From Diospyros lotus (taxonomy: Eukaryota > Streptophyta > Magnoliopsida > Ericales > Ebenaceae), in NCBI RefSeq assembly GCF_014633365.1, contig NC_068341.1, forward strand, positions 2,976,001 to 3,040,000: 64,000 bases of DNA. The letters are read 5' to 3'. Below the pieces are notes generated by a model. The model saw nothing but the letters and a program-made list of their open reading frames with translations, was not told the DNA's origin and ran no database searches. Of the stretch, positions 22,656 through 33,734 are shown in pieces. The position numbers and the translations under genes were made by a program. Positions within the stretch are counted from its first letter, which is position 1, and the number at the start of each line of letters is the position of its first letter.

Positions 22656-25046
22656 ATGTCTACATCAGGTCAGAAGCGCTGCAACTACATGGTAGAGGAC
22701 AATGACACCTCTAGCTCTTCGGGGCACAACGGAGGGGCCTGGGTGCAGACTGTGCAGGATGCGACCTCCCCTGGTGCCGAGGTTGCCGAAAGAGTACCCC
22801 AATGCGCTGATCCTGTAGTAGCCCAACGAGCTGCTGAGGAACGCACAGCTCGCGATGTATTCAAGCGATATCCTTCAAGGCTGATGATCATCGAGCTCTA
22901 GTCATACGCTTCAAAGTACCGTCTGCCCTGCAACAACCGTGTAATGGTGCCTTCTCTTGGTGACCACGCGGCCTTTCCCCCTCTAGTATTCATAGCTGTT
23001 AACCCCCAACACCTAGAGTTCGGACTTAGGTTTTCAGTTCAACCTTACCTCATAGATATTCTCAACGACCTAAAACTTGCACCTTTCCAGCTGACTTCAA
23101 ACTCTTACGCCCAGCTCACCTCCCTAGCCATACTTTTCAAAAAGAGCAACCTTCCTCCTCTATCACCCAAAATCCTTAGGTACCTCTACTATTTCAAGGG
23201 TACCAAGGACGGGTTGTATTATATGGCAGCTCGTTCCTTTGATTATAAGAAGCTCTTGCCTCAGGGCAAGTCCAATGTAAGGGATTATAAAACTCATTGG
23301 TTTTACACTTCCTGTACCTCCTTCCATAGCCTTAGGAACTTCGGTTCCGTCCTCATACCGAGTAAGTGAATCTTCAACTCGCACTTGTAATAATAATTTA
23401 ATTTAATTAATTATTATTTTTTTTACAAATCTCTTCTCTACCTTGCAGACGTCACTGGCACGAAACCTGAGTTGACCATTTCTGAGGCACATGGGCTTCA
23501 AGCTACTTCAGAAGCGAAAACAGACGCGGACAACTCTTAGCTCACCGACCTGTTGCTCCGCGACTACTAGCTCGCTCCTTTTCTCGACTGCAAACCCATT
23601 AGGAAAGAGGACGTTGGAGCTCGGGGCTAGAAAGAGATAAAGTCCGTTTTTGACGTAATCGACTTCAGTGGGAGCCTGGTCAAGGGAGGTAGAGCTCGTC
23701 AAGAGGTTGAGGTTGAGTCCTTATCAGAGTCATCAGAGATGGTGAAGTTCAAACTCCGGAAGCCTGGTTAATCCGCGACCTCGCATGCGGTAGTTCCTTC
23801 ATCCCCTTCTCCTGCCAATATCCAAAGAGCAGAACCTCGTCCCGAGGTAGTTATCGAGAATCGCGACGTCGCCGCTCTGCCTGGCCTCAACCTTGTGACA
23901 ATAGCCTCATCTTCGATAAAGCCGGTCCCTGATGCGTAGCCTGCCTCCACCTCGCAGCATGAGGCGGCCGCAACAGCAGCTAAGCGTGGGAAATCTATAG
24001 CTCATGAGGAGGTCCTTATTGGTGAGGCCCAAGCTGCCCCTGCTGTTGGAAGCAAAAGGAAAGCACCTTCCACCTCGCTTACTGCCTAACAAGTTCAAGC
24101 GGATAAGAGAAAGAAGGTAGCTGCTTTTGCTGAGAAGGTTGCGTTTGAGGTCGTGGCTGGGGGGCCGTACTTCGACGTCCTCCTCGACGGCTTGGACGAG
24201 GTCCTAGGTAATTCTACTAGGACTCTGGACAGAAAGGAGGTGTCAGGTGAAACGCTCTCTAATTACATAGCTCGTCACAGCATCCTGGTAAGAATCTTCA
24301 TTTGACTTCGTCAATATCGCTTATCTTTTTCTCATGCACTAACCTTTCATGCTTTACAGGCTTTCCTGGGCGCCTTGAAACAGAGGGAAGAGATCGTTCG
24401 ATTTGCCAAGGATAAAGAACATCTCGAGGCCATCGCAAAGGTGCTCAGGGAGGACAAGAGGAAGCTAGAAGATAGCTTGGCCTTCCTGACTGATGAATCC
24501 AAGAGGGCTTAGAACATCGCCCACGGCTTGGAGGATCACACGAGGGAGGTCGAGAGGGTCAAGAAGGGGGCTAAGGACGAGCTAGCTCGCGAGAAAGCAA
24601 CTTACGAGACGGTCTTTTCCTTCGCCACTTCGAAGCTCAACAAAGCTGAAACAGAGTTGATCAAAACACGAGGCGAGTTGGAGCTAGCCCAGCAAAGAGT
24701 TGACATCGTGTCAGAGGAGGCAGAGGCGTCGAGATGTGAGGTCGAGTAGATCAGGGAGGAGGTCGTGCAAATAAAGGATGAAGTTGAAGCCCGGGTTGCC
24801 AAGGAGCGCGAGGAAGTTGAGTTTGAGACCTGCAACCAATTTCTCTTCACCTTGTGGGAGGAGCATCCAGAACTGGATTTCTCCTTCTTTGGTGAATAGG
24901 CGGTCGAGGAAGTGAGGAAGTTTGTTGCTGAGGCCGCAAATAAAGAGGCTGTCCCAACTTTGCTTGTGCTTGATCAGATCGGGGCCGACCTCCCTCCTGA
25001 AGTCGCAGGAGACCCGGCTCCCCAGGACGTAGTTCCTTTGAACTGA
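22656..25046 (+). pseudogene. Antisense spliced ORF of the Gypsy element (putative gypsy-type transposon protein)
   Basis: Three exons in one continuous phase: 22656-23361 (donor GTAAGT), 23449-24287 (acceptor CTTGCAG, donor GTAAGA) and 24360-25046 (acceptor TTTACAG), with a natural TGA at 25044-25046. Exon 1 holds a domain like the plant family called putative gypsy type transposon (PF04195 by recollection): FGLRFSVQPYLIDILNDLKL followed by APFQLTSNSY. Exon 2 is low-complexity and charged, with a KRKK nuclear-type stretch. Exon 3 is a long coiled coil rich in Glu/Lys. It runs against pol. Ten premature stops (eight TAG, two TAA) interrupt it, each one C-to-T step from CAG or CAA. The role of this protein family is unknown. 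Confidence 0.75.
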
Positions 25047-25949
25047 GACTCTCTAGACTGCTAGGACTTCAAATTTTCTTCTCTTTATTTTTCTTCTTTG
25101 TACTAGCTATTAATATATGGACAAATTGCTTCCCTTGTCATTTGCACTTTCCTTAGTGTAATATTTTTTGTCAGCTGAAAGTGAGACCCAGTAAGCACGT
25201 TTAACTTTGATTTCAAAAGTAAATTTAACTCAAACCTCGCGAGCTAAATAGGTCGCAGATAACAACGCTTAAGTTAATACGGATGCACATTAACTTGCAA
25301 TTCAGAGGCTGAGTAATCATAAGTAATAATAATTAGAAAGGCTGAGCACGTCTAGCAGGTCGTCAATAATTCTTAGGCCAGCGAGAACAGATCCTGGCTA
25401 ACACATCATACCTCGACAGAGTACTTGATTGAATCATATTCCATTGCCAAGTTATATGTCCATGTAGATCATAATCCGATCTCAGCTAAACGTACTATGG
25501 CTTCAAGAATTGATCGAAGTCAAGATGAACACCTAGATAGGTCGCAAACCATGACTTCTTGGTCAAGATGAGAGGACATCAGTTAGTGAACCATGATTTA
25601 TAAGTTTTCTTTTTTCGCTGAAATGGTTGCTTAGTAAGCGCCAAACCATGACTTTGCGGTCAAGATGAATGGGCCTTAGCTCGCGAACTATGTCCTAGGG
25701 TGAGCACTAAGATGGATGCTTAGATAAGTCACAAACCATGGCGCATAGGCCAAGTTGAATGGGCCCCAGGTCGCAAACCATAGCCTTTCAACCCCAAATT
25801 TATCTTATTTTCTACTTCTTATTTTTAACAAAAGGTGGACGTAATAGGATTTGACAACAATAATCAGGAATTCAATTTATTAGAGGAGCGATGTCAGAAT
25901 AGATAGAACATCAATCAATAACTAAAATTACATAGAGAAAAAGTATCGC
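25047..25949. other. Gypsy spacer between pol and the antisense ORF, with short repeats
   Basis: Non-coding. Words like AGGTCGCAAACCATGACTT recur about four times between 25540 and 25785, interleaved with GGTCAAGATGAATGGGCC-like words. This is a degenerate short repeat in the element's 3' region, comparable in place to the larger array in the second Gypsy element. Confidence 0.5.
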
Positions 25950-26930
25950 TTATCGAAAATATGATCTGAGGTGCTCTGCATTCCAAGTTTGTGGGACTTC
26001 GGCTCCATTCATGCTAGTCACATGATACACACCATTCCCTAGGTTTTCTTTGATAATATAGGGGCCTTCCTAGTTCGGGCCTAGTGTCCTTTCACTGGCC
26101 TTGCAAGCTCCAGGAAGAACAAGGCGTAACACGAGATCACCGACGTTATAGCACCGAACCTGGACCCTTCTATTATAATACCTCGCGACTCGCTGTTGAT
26201 AGGTGGCCAACCTCATGCGAGCTAGCTCCCTTGCCTCCTCGAGTAAATCAAAGTTTGCAGCTAGTAGCTGGTCGTTGTTCTCCGGGTCGAAGGTGGCTCT
26301 TCGCTCACTGGTCACTTCATATTCCGCCGAGATTATGACCTCAGACCCATAAACCATAGAGAAAGGAGTTTCTCCTGTGGTGGTTCGAGTTGTGGTCCTG
26401 TAAGCCCAGAGTACCTTTTGTAGTTCATCTGTCCAGGCTTCCTTCCTGGCTTTCGGCTTGCTCTTTAATATCTGCTTAATTATTTTATTCACAGCCTCGA
26501 CCTGCCCATTGGCCTGGGAGTGGTCCATGGCTGTGAAACCCTTCACTATCCCCAACGAGCTGCAGAACCTGACAAATTGCTCGCTGCTGAACTGGGTCCC
26601 ATTGTCAGTGACTATTTGTTGGGGAACTCCGAATCTACAGATGATATTACTCCAGACAAATTTCTCTATCTTTGTCGTGGATATTTCCGCGAGCTCCTTC
26701 GCCTCTGCCTATTTGGTGAAGTAATCGATTGCCACTATAGCATGCCTGCACCTACCGCGAGCTGTAGGGAGTGGCCTGGTTATATCCATGCCCCATATGG
26801 CGAAGGGCCATGGGTTGCTCATCTGCTGCAGATAGACAGGTGGAGTTCGTGGTATTTTTGAAAACCTCTGGCATGTGTCACACCTTTTTACTACATTCAT
26901 AGCGTTTTGCTTCATGGTAGGCTAATAGAA
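25950..26930 (-). pseudogene. Gypsy integrase
   Basis: On the minus strand an integrase zinc-binding region (CDTCQRFSK) is followed by the catalytic core: Asp in AIDYFTK, Asp in TDNGTQF and Glu in NGQVEAVNK. All three catalytic residues remain. The C-terminal region with GDLVLR and EGPYIIKENLGNG follows, ending at TAA near 25950. In-frame TAG codons replace Trp after YFTK and before EGPY, so it cannot be read through. Confidence 0.85.
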
Positions 26931-27326
26931 TCCCTGACAAAGTGCCTTTTGAGCCAAGGACATACCCCCAGCGTGATTGCCACAATGACCTGCATGGATC
27001 TCCTTAAGAACTGCCTGGTAATCAGGACCATCGATGCACCTCAACAGCGGGGTTGTGAACCCCCTTTTGTAAAGCATATCATCTTGAAGGTAGTATATGG
27101 CCGCTCAAGCTCGCATACGACGTGCCTCTATCTTATTGCCTGGCAACTTTCCCTTTTGTAGATAGTCAACAATGGGGCTCATCCATGAGTTCGGGCTCAT
27201 AGCAATTGCCAACACTTCACCTTGTTCCTACGTGCTTGGTGCTGCCAGGAACTCTACTGGGATGGCTCCCAGGGAATCTGCATCTCGGGCCGACGCCAGG
27301 TGAGCTAGAGCATCAGCGTAAGAGTT

Positions 27327-27744
27327 CTAGTCTCTCGGCACCTGATTCACCTCGCATTCTTCGATAGTGCGCGCTAGATCCCGGACTTTCTGAAAGTAGG
27401 ACACCATCTTCGAGCCTTTCGCTTGATATTCACCTCGTATCTGACATACCACGAGCTGAGAATCACTGTAGACCGTTAGACGCTCTGCTTTCACCTCTCT
27501 CGCCAGGCGCAGTCCTACCAGCAGTGTCTCATACTCTGCTTCATTATTGGTTGCTTTAAACTCGAATCTCAACGCATAGGGAATTTTGTGCCCCTCCGGG
27601 CTTATCAGAAGTACCCCAGCTCCAGCTCCTTGCTTGTTGGAAGACCCCTCTACATACAATTCCCAAGATGGACTTCTTGTGGGCCCGTCCTCTTCTTCTA
27701 CTGGGCCCGTAAATTCAGCCACAAAGTCTGCCTGTGAAGGGGCA
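27327..27744 (-). pseudogene. Gypsy RNase H fragment
   Basis: RNase H motifs are clear: WELYVEGSSN (usually DGSSN, so the first acidic residue may be lost), NNEAEYETLLVGL and VYSDSQLVV. Upstream sequence ends abruptly at the truncated LTR at 27745; RT is missing. HHCC spacer sequence toward the integrase is broken by stops. Confidence 0.8.
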
Positions 27745-28210
27745 GATGTCTAGTCCACGACTGTTATCTGGTTATTCCGGCAGAGTAACAATATATTATT
27801 GCTCATGTCCATACAATGGTTTTCGACCCCTATTTATAGTGTGGAGTGTTTACAATTTGAATAAAATCCAAAATGGAAGGATAATATCGTGAAGATAATA
27901 TTTCCTTATCAACTCCACAAAATCGGGAACGGATTCTGCATTATCAGGGATCTGGTTTGCCATAGATTAGGAAGATTGACTTTTTCTCTAACCATCTCCG
28001 ATAAATTCGCCATCTCTTCGTGACACGAGTTGAGTGGCCTAGCAGTGTGTCTTGCAGCTTAAGACTTCCCGCGATTTGATCTAGTCGAAGCGACTTGCGA
28101 CCTTGCCATGACGTTCTTCAACCTGGGACTTACTAGGCTTTGGAGAGATTTGGCCAATCCACTAGACTGTTTCTAGCCCATAAAAAGTGGTCTAGAAAAT
28201 ACCCGTAACA
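27745..28210 (-). repeat. Truncated 5' LTR of the Gypsy element
   Basis: It lacks the part equivalent to 21245-21370 and joins RNase H sequence directly at about 27744. This marks the deletion junction. Confidence 0.85.
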
Positions 28211-28734
28211 GAAACAGAATTGAAATAGAGATAAGCATGCAAACCACAAGAACACCAATGGTTATCCTGGTTCAGATCACAAATGTGATCTAACATCCGG
28301 TGAGAGAGCAATCCACTAAGATTCTTGATGAAATCTGTACAAGACTTTGTCACTCGCACAAGCCCTTCCCTCTTGATCCATGAGAACTCTCACTATGAGA
28401 TTACAGGTCTATATTCTCTAGCTTTCTCTCGCAATACAACTTTGTGCACAACAATGAAATGATCAATCATATGGTATCTGACAGGCTACCCTCACACCCC
28501 TTATTTGATTGGTATCTGACAGGCTACCCCCACACCCCTTATTTATAGACATAAAAGACGTGAGTTACAAGGGATTTTTTTAAAAAAAGGGACAATTCCC
28601 TATCTACCCCTCACTAATTAAACATACAATTAAACTACATTTCTTAATTGTCACTGTTGCATTGATATAATCCTCAATAAGAAGTCGGACTCCTTCTAAT
28701 CTTTACAGCCACTCAAAGCAAAACTCGAATAACA
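28211..28734 (-). repeat. Main part of the Copia 3' LTR (remainder at 21152-21244)
   Basis: Matches 34625-35138. Within it a 36-bp segment (TGGTATCTGACAGGCTACC...) is duplicated in tandem at about 28470-28541, absent from the other LTR. Just beyond 28734 the minus strand has the polypurine tract AATGGTGGAGAAT directly before TGTTATTCG. The Gypsy insertion cut this LTR 93 bp from its other end. Confidence 0.88.
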
Positions 28735-28799
28735 ATTCTCCACCATTTTGCTCGAGTAGCTGACTAGAACCTGATCTCATTAGGCTGCTCATCATCTGG

Positions 28800-30420
28800 A
28801 CCTGCATAAAATTGATCATTTACATAATATAACCTGCAATAGTCTTAAACAATGGTGTAACTTAAGCATAGGAACTGCCTTTGTGAACATATCAGCTGTA
28901 TTTTCCTCACCTACAACTTTAATCAGACCTACTTCCTTTCTTTCAAGTATTTATCTGATAAAATGATACCTTACATCAATATGCTTTGTTTTTTCATGGT
29001 GTGCTTGATTCTTAGCCAAGTGTATAGCACTTTGGCTATGACACATTAGTGTAGCCGTAACATCTTTCCCTAGGAGTTCACTTACTATACCTTTAAACCA
29101 TAAGACCTCTTTTATAGTTTATGTGACAGCTATATACTTGGCCTTAGAGGTATAAAGAGTCACTATAGATTGTAAATTTGTTTTCCAGTTAATGGTTGAA
29201 TTTCATAGCTTAAAAACATACCCTGTAGATGACCTTCTTTTATTTAGATCTGCTGCATAATCAGCATCAGTGAACCCTAGAATGTTAGGCTCTTCATCTA
29301 AACTAGCTCCACCATAAACTAATGCTATATTGATAGATCCTTTGAGGTATCTAAATATCCATTTAACGGCAACCCAATGGTCTTTTCTTGGATTAGCCAT
29401 GAACTTGCTTGTAACACTCATGGCATGAGTTAAATCCGGCCTTGTACACACCATACAATACACAAAACTACCTACAACACTAGAATGTGGAATCTTATTC
29501 ATCTCTCTTATGCTCTCTTCGTCACTAGGTGATTGTATGTGGGACAATTTGAAATGCTGAGCAAAAGGAACATTCACTTCTTTTGCTTCAAGCATGTGAA
29601 ATTTCCTAGTGAGCTTCTCAAGATAGGACTTCTGAGGTAGCTGGATCTTCCTTTGCTGTTTAATCCTAGAGATTTCAATCCCTAAAATATTCCTAGTCTC
29701 TCCTAACTCCTTCATTTCAAAGGCTGATTTGAACTTCAGCTTTAAACTTTGAATTTTCACATCTGATTGACTTGCAATTAGCAAGTCATCTACATAAAGG
29801 AAGAGATATATAGAGGTCTTAGATGAAATATGTCTAAGATATACACAACAATCGAAATCACTCCTCTTGAACCCTTGGCTAATCATGAATGTGTCAAACT
29901 TCCTATACTTGCCTAAGTCCATATAAGGACTCTTTCAACAAGCAAACTTGCTCATTCTTTCCCCTAACCTCAAATTCTCTAGGCTGCTCTATTAGAATAT
30001 CCTCTTCTAATTCACCATGGAGGAATGCAATGGTCACATCCATCGCTTAGGTCTAAGTGGGCAGTCATAGCAAGTAATATCCTAATCGATGTGTGTCTCA
30101 CAACTGGTGATAACACTTAATTAAAATCCACTTCTTCTACTTGGGTGAAGCTCCTTGCTACTAACCTAGCCTTATACCTAGGTTTTAGATCAATTCTTGC
30201 CCCTTCCATGATTTTAAACAACTATTTACAGCCTACCACCCTCTCACCTAAGGGTCTATCAACCAAGGTCCAAGTCTCATTTTTCCTAAGAGATTCCATC
30301 TCGGATTCCATAGCCATTTTTTGGAATCCTTAGACCTTATAGCCTCTTCATAAGTAAGAGGCTCCTCTCCAGCTACTTCTAATGCACTAGACAGTGCATA
30401 TGACACTAAATCGGAGAATC
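28800..30420 (-). pseudogene. Copia reverse transcriptase and RNase H
   Basis: The RT palm motif YVDDLLIA and the downstream Copia signature SVVGSFVYCMVCTRPDL lie in 29203-29922. The N-terminal RT part (29923-30420) has several stops. RNase H follows to about 28820 with SAIHLAKNQAHHEKTKHID. Stops and frameshifts make it non-functional. Confidence 0.85.
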
Positions 30421-30999
30421 CTTACCTCATAGGAGGTCTACTCACTCTCCTTTGCCTATCTTTAGCTACATTGTATCTACCTAGGCTTGAGTCACTCTTT
30501 AAACTAGAGGAATCAGCAGCATCTTGCTGCTGATCTGCTGCCTGCTCATGCTGTAAGTCACTGGCAGCATCTTCCAAGTCATCTAGCTGTTCAAATTCCA
30601 CAGCTTTTGACTTTTCATTTGCTTCCTCTATGTTGACATCCTTCAAGAACGAACTTTCATCAAAGGTTACATCTCTACTTACTATTATCCTAGGCATTCC
30701 TTCTTCCAAATTCCAAAGCTTGTACCCTTTAACCCCTGATGGATATCCAATAAATAGGCATTTCTTGGCTCTAGGCTCTAATTTTCCTTGTTTAACATGG
30801 GCATAAACAATACAACCAAACACCCTTAGGTGTTCCAAACTTGGCTTATGGTCATTCCACATCTCATAGGGTGTTTTAAACCCTATTGCAACCGATGGAG
30901 ACCTATTTATTTCATAGGCTGCAGTAGTTACAACTTCACCCCAAAATGCCTTGGGCAATTTAGCATGAAACAACATACATCTCATCCTCTCTAGTAGGG

Positions 31000-31425
31000 T
31001 GTCGTGTACTTAGGGCTTAGCCTAGGGTTACATTGGCAATCGAAAGGAGCTGAGATGTTGAAGATTAAGAACAAAATGATTGGAGAGGGAATTTGGACAG
31101 AAATGGGGGGAGAAATTAGAGAGAAACAAGGGAGAGTTACAGAGGGAAATAAGAGGGAGATTGGGAGAGAATTCTAGGGAGAGAAATGAGAATATTCAAT
31201 TGTCATTCAACATACCTTTCCATCCTCTCTAGCTGTGGCTTATATAGCCTCACGGCATTGCACATGCACCCATGTGCAGTTACAATAGTGACCATATATG
31301 CCTATAGTTAAAAACAAATATCTATAATAGAAAAAGGAAAGGAAATTACAAAATATAGTAATACATGTAGGCTAAATACTATTATATTTCCCACTCTATC
31401 CTTGGGGATCCTCGAGGTCATAACA
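31000..31425 (-). mobile_element. Solo LTR (426 bp) in the Copia integrase
   Basis: The insertion starts TGTCGTGTAC and ends GGTCATAACA on the + strand (minus: TGTTATGACC...CACGACA). Flanking 5-mers are taggg (30995-30999) and tagga (31426-31430). It splits the integrase between the codons of MNR and LLERM. A minus-strand TATA box (GCTATATAAGCC reversed near 31231-31242) is present and nothing codes. TG..CA ends, a 5-bp duplication and no internal region indicate a solo LTR; the TGTTATGACC terminus hints at a Gypsy family. Confidence 0.8.
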
Positions 31426-31759
31426 TAGGATTCTATTCATTCTTTTTGCTAGACCATTTTGTTTAGGGTTTCTAGGGGTTGTTAGGTGCCTAAGGATGCC
31501 ACTCTCATTACATAATTGAGTAAAATCCTTATTACAAAATTCTAGACCATTATGTGTCCCAATGATCTTAATTTTTAAGCTTTTCTGATTTTCTATCATA
31601 GTTTTCAGGTTTTAAATGCATCAAAAGTGTGATCTTTTGACTTCCACACATAAACCCAAACCATCCTAGAGAAATCATCTATTATAAAAAGGAAATACCT
31701 AGCACCTCCATGTGATAAAGTTTGACTAGGGCCCCACAAATCAGAATGAATGTATTCTA

Positions 31760-33047
31760 TGTTGTGTATTCATGTGTGTGTGTGTGTATGGGGTGAGTGC
31801 TGTCCCATGTTGGTGGGGTAAAGAGAGCACTAAGGGTATTTAAACCCTTACCTCCCACTTGGGGTTGGGCCTCAAGGGACACTTAGATTTTGTGAGCGGG
31901 TGAGTCCCTACTCGCTCGTGCACGCCACCGCTATCGCCCGTCCGGTCGGTTCGGTTTGGAAAATAAATTGTTAACCTTAGGACTCTTAGATTATACCCTT
32001 AGGCGAGAAAATCGTCTCATAAACCCTCTCCAACACTCAGATGAAGTGTAAATATAAGAACAAAAAACATGAACAACAAAAACAGAAATGATCAAGCCAC
32101 AAACCAAATAATAGGCGCAAGATATATCTTGGTTCGGAATGCCTTTGGCAAACCTACATCCAGTCTTTAAACACCCACCAAGAGCAGCTTTCTTTATTAC
32201 CAAGAATGATCAGTACAACAGCTTGAGTAATTTCTCCTATTCCCGAGTACAACTAACACTAAAATCTAAAATCTTCAATTTGAGTTATAACTTCTATCTA
32301 AAATCTTCAATGACCCTCAAAATACATTGCTATAACTAATCTTATTAACCTATACTCTAGACAACATTTTAACATAAATATATATATTTTTATATATATT
32401 AAAAATAAAATAAAATCATTAATAATTTTTTTATTTTATTTATTTCCCTAGTGGCGTTTGGGTGGCCTAGTGTCTTTATTCTTCCCCTTTTATTATAGTG
32501 GTTAACCAGAGTTCTTCTCCAGTTGAAGAGGCGCGGCATTCACTCCATGAGTAAATGTCGGCGTCGGTTCATTTGTCTCCAAAGCACTATATAAGGTGGG
32601 GTTCCTCTGTGTGTGTGCATCGAAGTTCCATCTGCTTTTTGTTGTTCGGTTTTTGGTCGCGGAGAGCCAGTGCCTGAGAGTTTTGCTAGAGCCCACAGTC
32701 GTGGTTGCTGTCGCCGGGCTGGTCATCGTTTCTTGTGAAGCCAAATGTCGTAGCCTTCCGTAACCGGTGCAGAGCGAATCTGTCTTCAGGACAGCGCCTC
32801 CACGTGCTTTGACTGCTGCCGTCTCCCGCCGTCATTCCCAGATCTGTTACTCCTGCGTGTTCCTGGTTTGAAACCCCAGCTTTCAGTTTACAGTTCTAGT
32901 TTCGTTCCAGCAATTTTGTATTCTGTCTTTTTGCTGTTACAAGATACACATATATATATTGTGTTGCTGTTAAGAAAAGTGGGAATACACTGTTATTGCT
33001 GTGGGAAATACAAATAGATATCCATTCTGTTCAATGTTTATCCAACA
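31760..33047 (+). mobile_element. Solo LTR (1,288 bp) in the Copia integrase, with a perfect TSD
   Basis: The insertion starts TGTTGTGTATTC and ends TTTATCCAACA, flanked by ttcta on both sides (31755-31759 and 33048-33052). It separates CKAPLE from YIHSDLWG in the integrase frame. A TATA box (CTATATAAGG near 32588) gives + orientation. It matches the solo LTR at 53313-55110 along most of its length. About 430 bp of AT-rich sequence (roughly 31971-32402), bounded by aaaataaa on both sides, is absent from that other copy and is probably a further insertion. Confidence 0.85.
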
Positions 33048-33734
33048 TTCTAGAGGGGCTTTACAGGAATGGACTGATTTCTTAGGGAATTTGACCTTAA
33101 TGGATTTACCAAAAATGCATGACTCACATTTATCTAATGCTGAAATATTTCCAGCACCTAATATTCCTTGATTGGATAGTTCTTTAAGCCCTTGCTCACT
33201 TATATGGGCCATCCTAAAGTGCCACAACCTAGTATGCTCATAGGTCCTATTCTCACCTATAGCTGCATCACCATATAATGTGGATGCTTGCAGCACATAT
33301 ATACCATTTTTGTAAGGCAGCTTTCATGCATATGAGTGAGCCTCTAGTTACCTTAAGAATTCCACCATCCCCCCTATAGGAGTAGCCATTTTTATCCAAC
33401 TTGTGAAATTAGGTTCCTTTTTAATTCTGGGGCATATCTAACAGCAGTCAGCGTCCTAATAATTCCATCATGCATCCTAATCTTAGTATCTCCAATTCCC
33501 TTAATATTACACTCACGGTTGTTTCCTAATAACACTTTTCCACCACCTATATCCCTAAAGTTTAGAAACCATTCTCTATGGGGTGTCATGTGAAAGGAAC
33601 AGCCTGAATCAAGAACCCAAACCTCCCTATCTTCCTTGCTTGATGCAACCCATGCATCAGCACTATCATAGTCGAACTCCCATAATGAGGATGAAATTTC
33701 AAGATTTAATTTATCTACAAATTCTTTCTTCCTC

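Larger units (their letters stand above)
21245..28210 (-). mobile_element. Gypsy retrotransposon, Tat-like, internally deleted, minus strand
   Basis: LTRs lie at 21245-21839 (complete, 595 bp) and 27745-28210 (lacking the 3' 126 bp or so). In between, on the minus strand, are RNase H and then integrase (Gypsy order); on the plus strand, between pol and the 3' LTR, is a spliced antisense ORF. That layout is the one described for Tat-lineage (Retand-like) elements. The deletion runs from the end of the 5' LTR through PBS, gag, protease and RT into RNase H. The minus-strand polypurine tract GCTGGGGGGCTAG abuts the 3' LTR. It is inserted in the Copia 3' LTR; flanks ataga/gaaac give no clean 5-bp duplication. 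Confidence 0.88.

Noticed and set aside
22656..25046. The antisense ORF as a captured host gene
   Set aside because: Its domain type and position match those known for Tat-lineage elements, so element origin is the simpler reading.
21236..28215. A clean 5-bp target duplication for the first Gypsy element
   Set aside because: Flanks are ataga and gaaac; the Copia LTR is interrupted cleanly but the duplication is not visible, so none is claimed.
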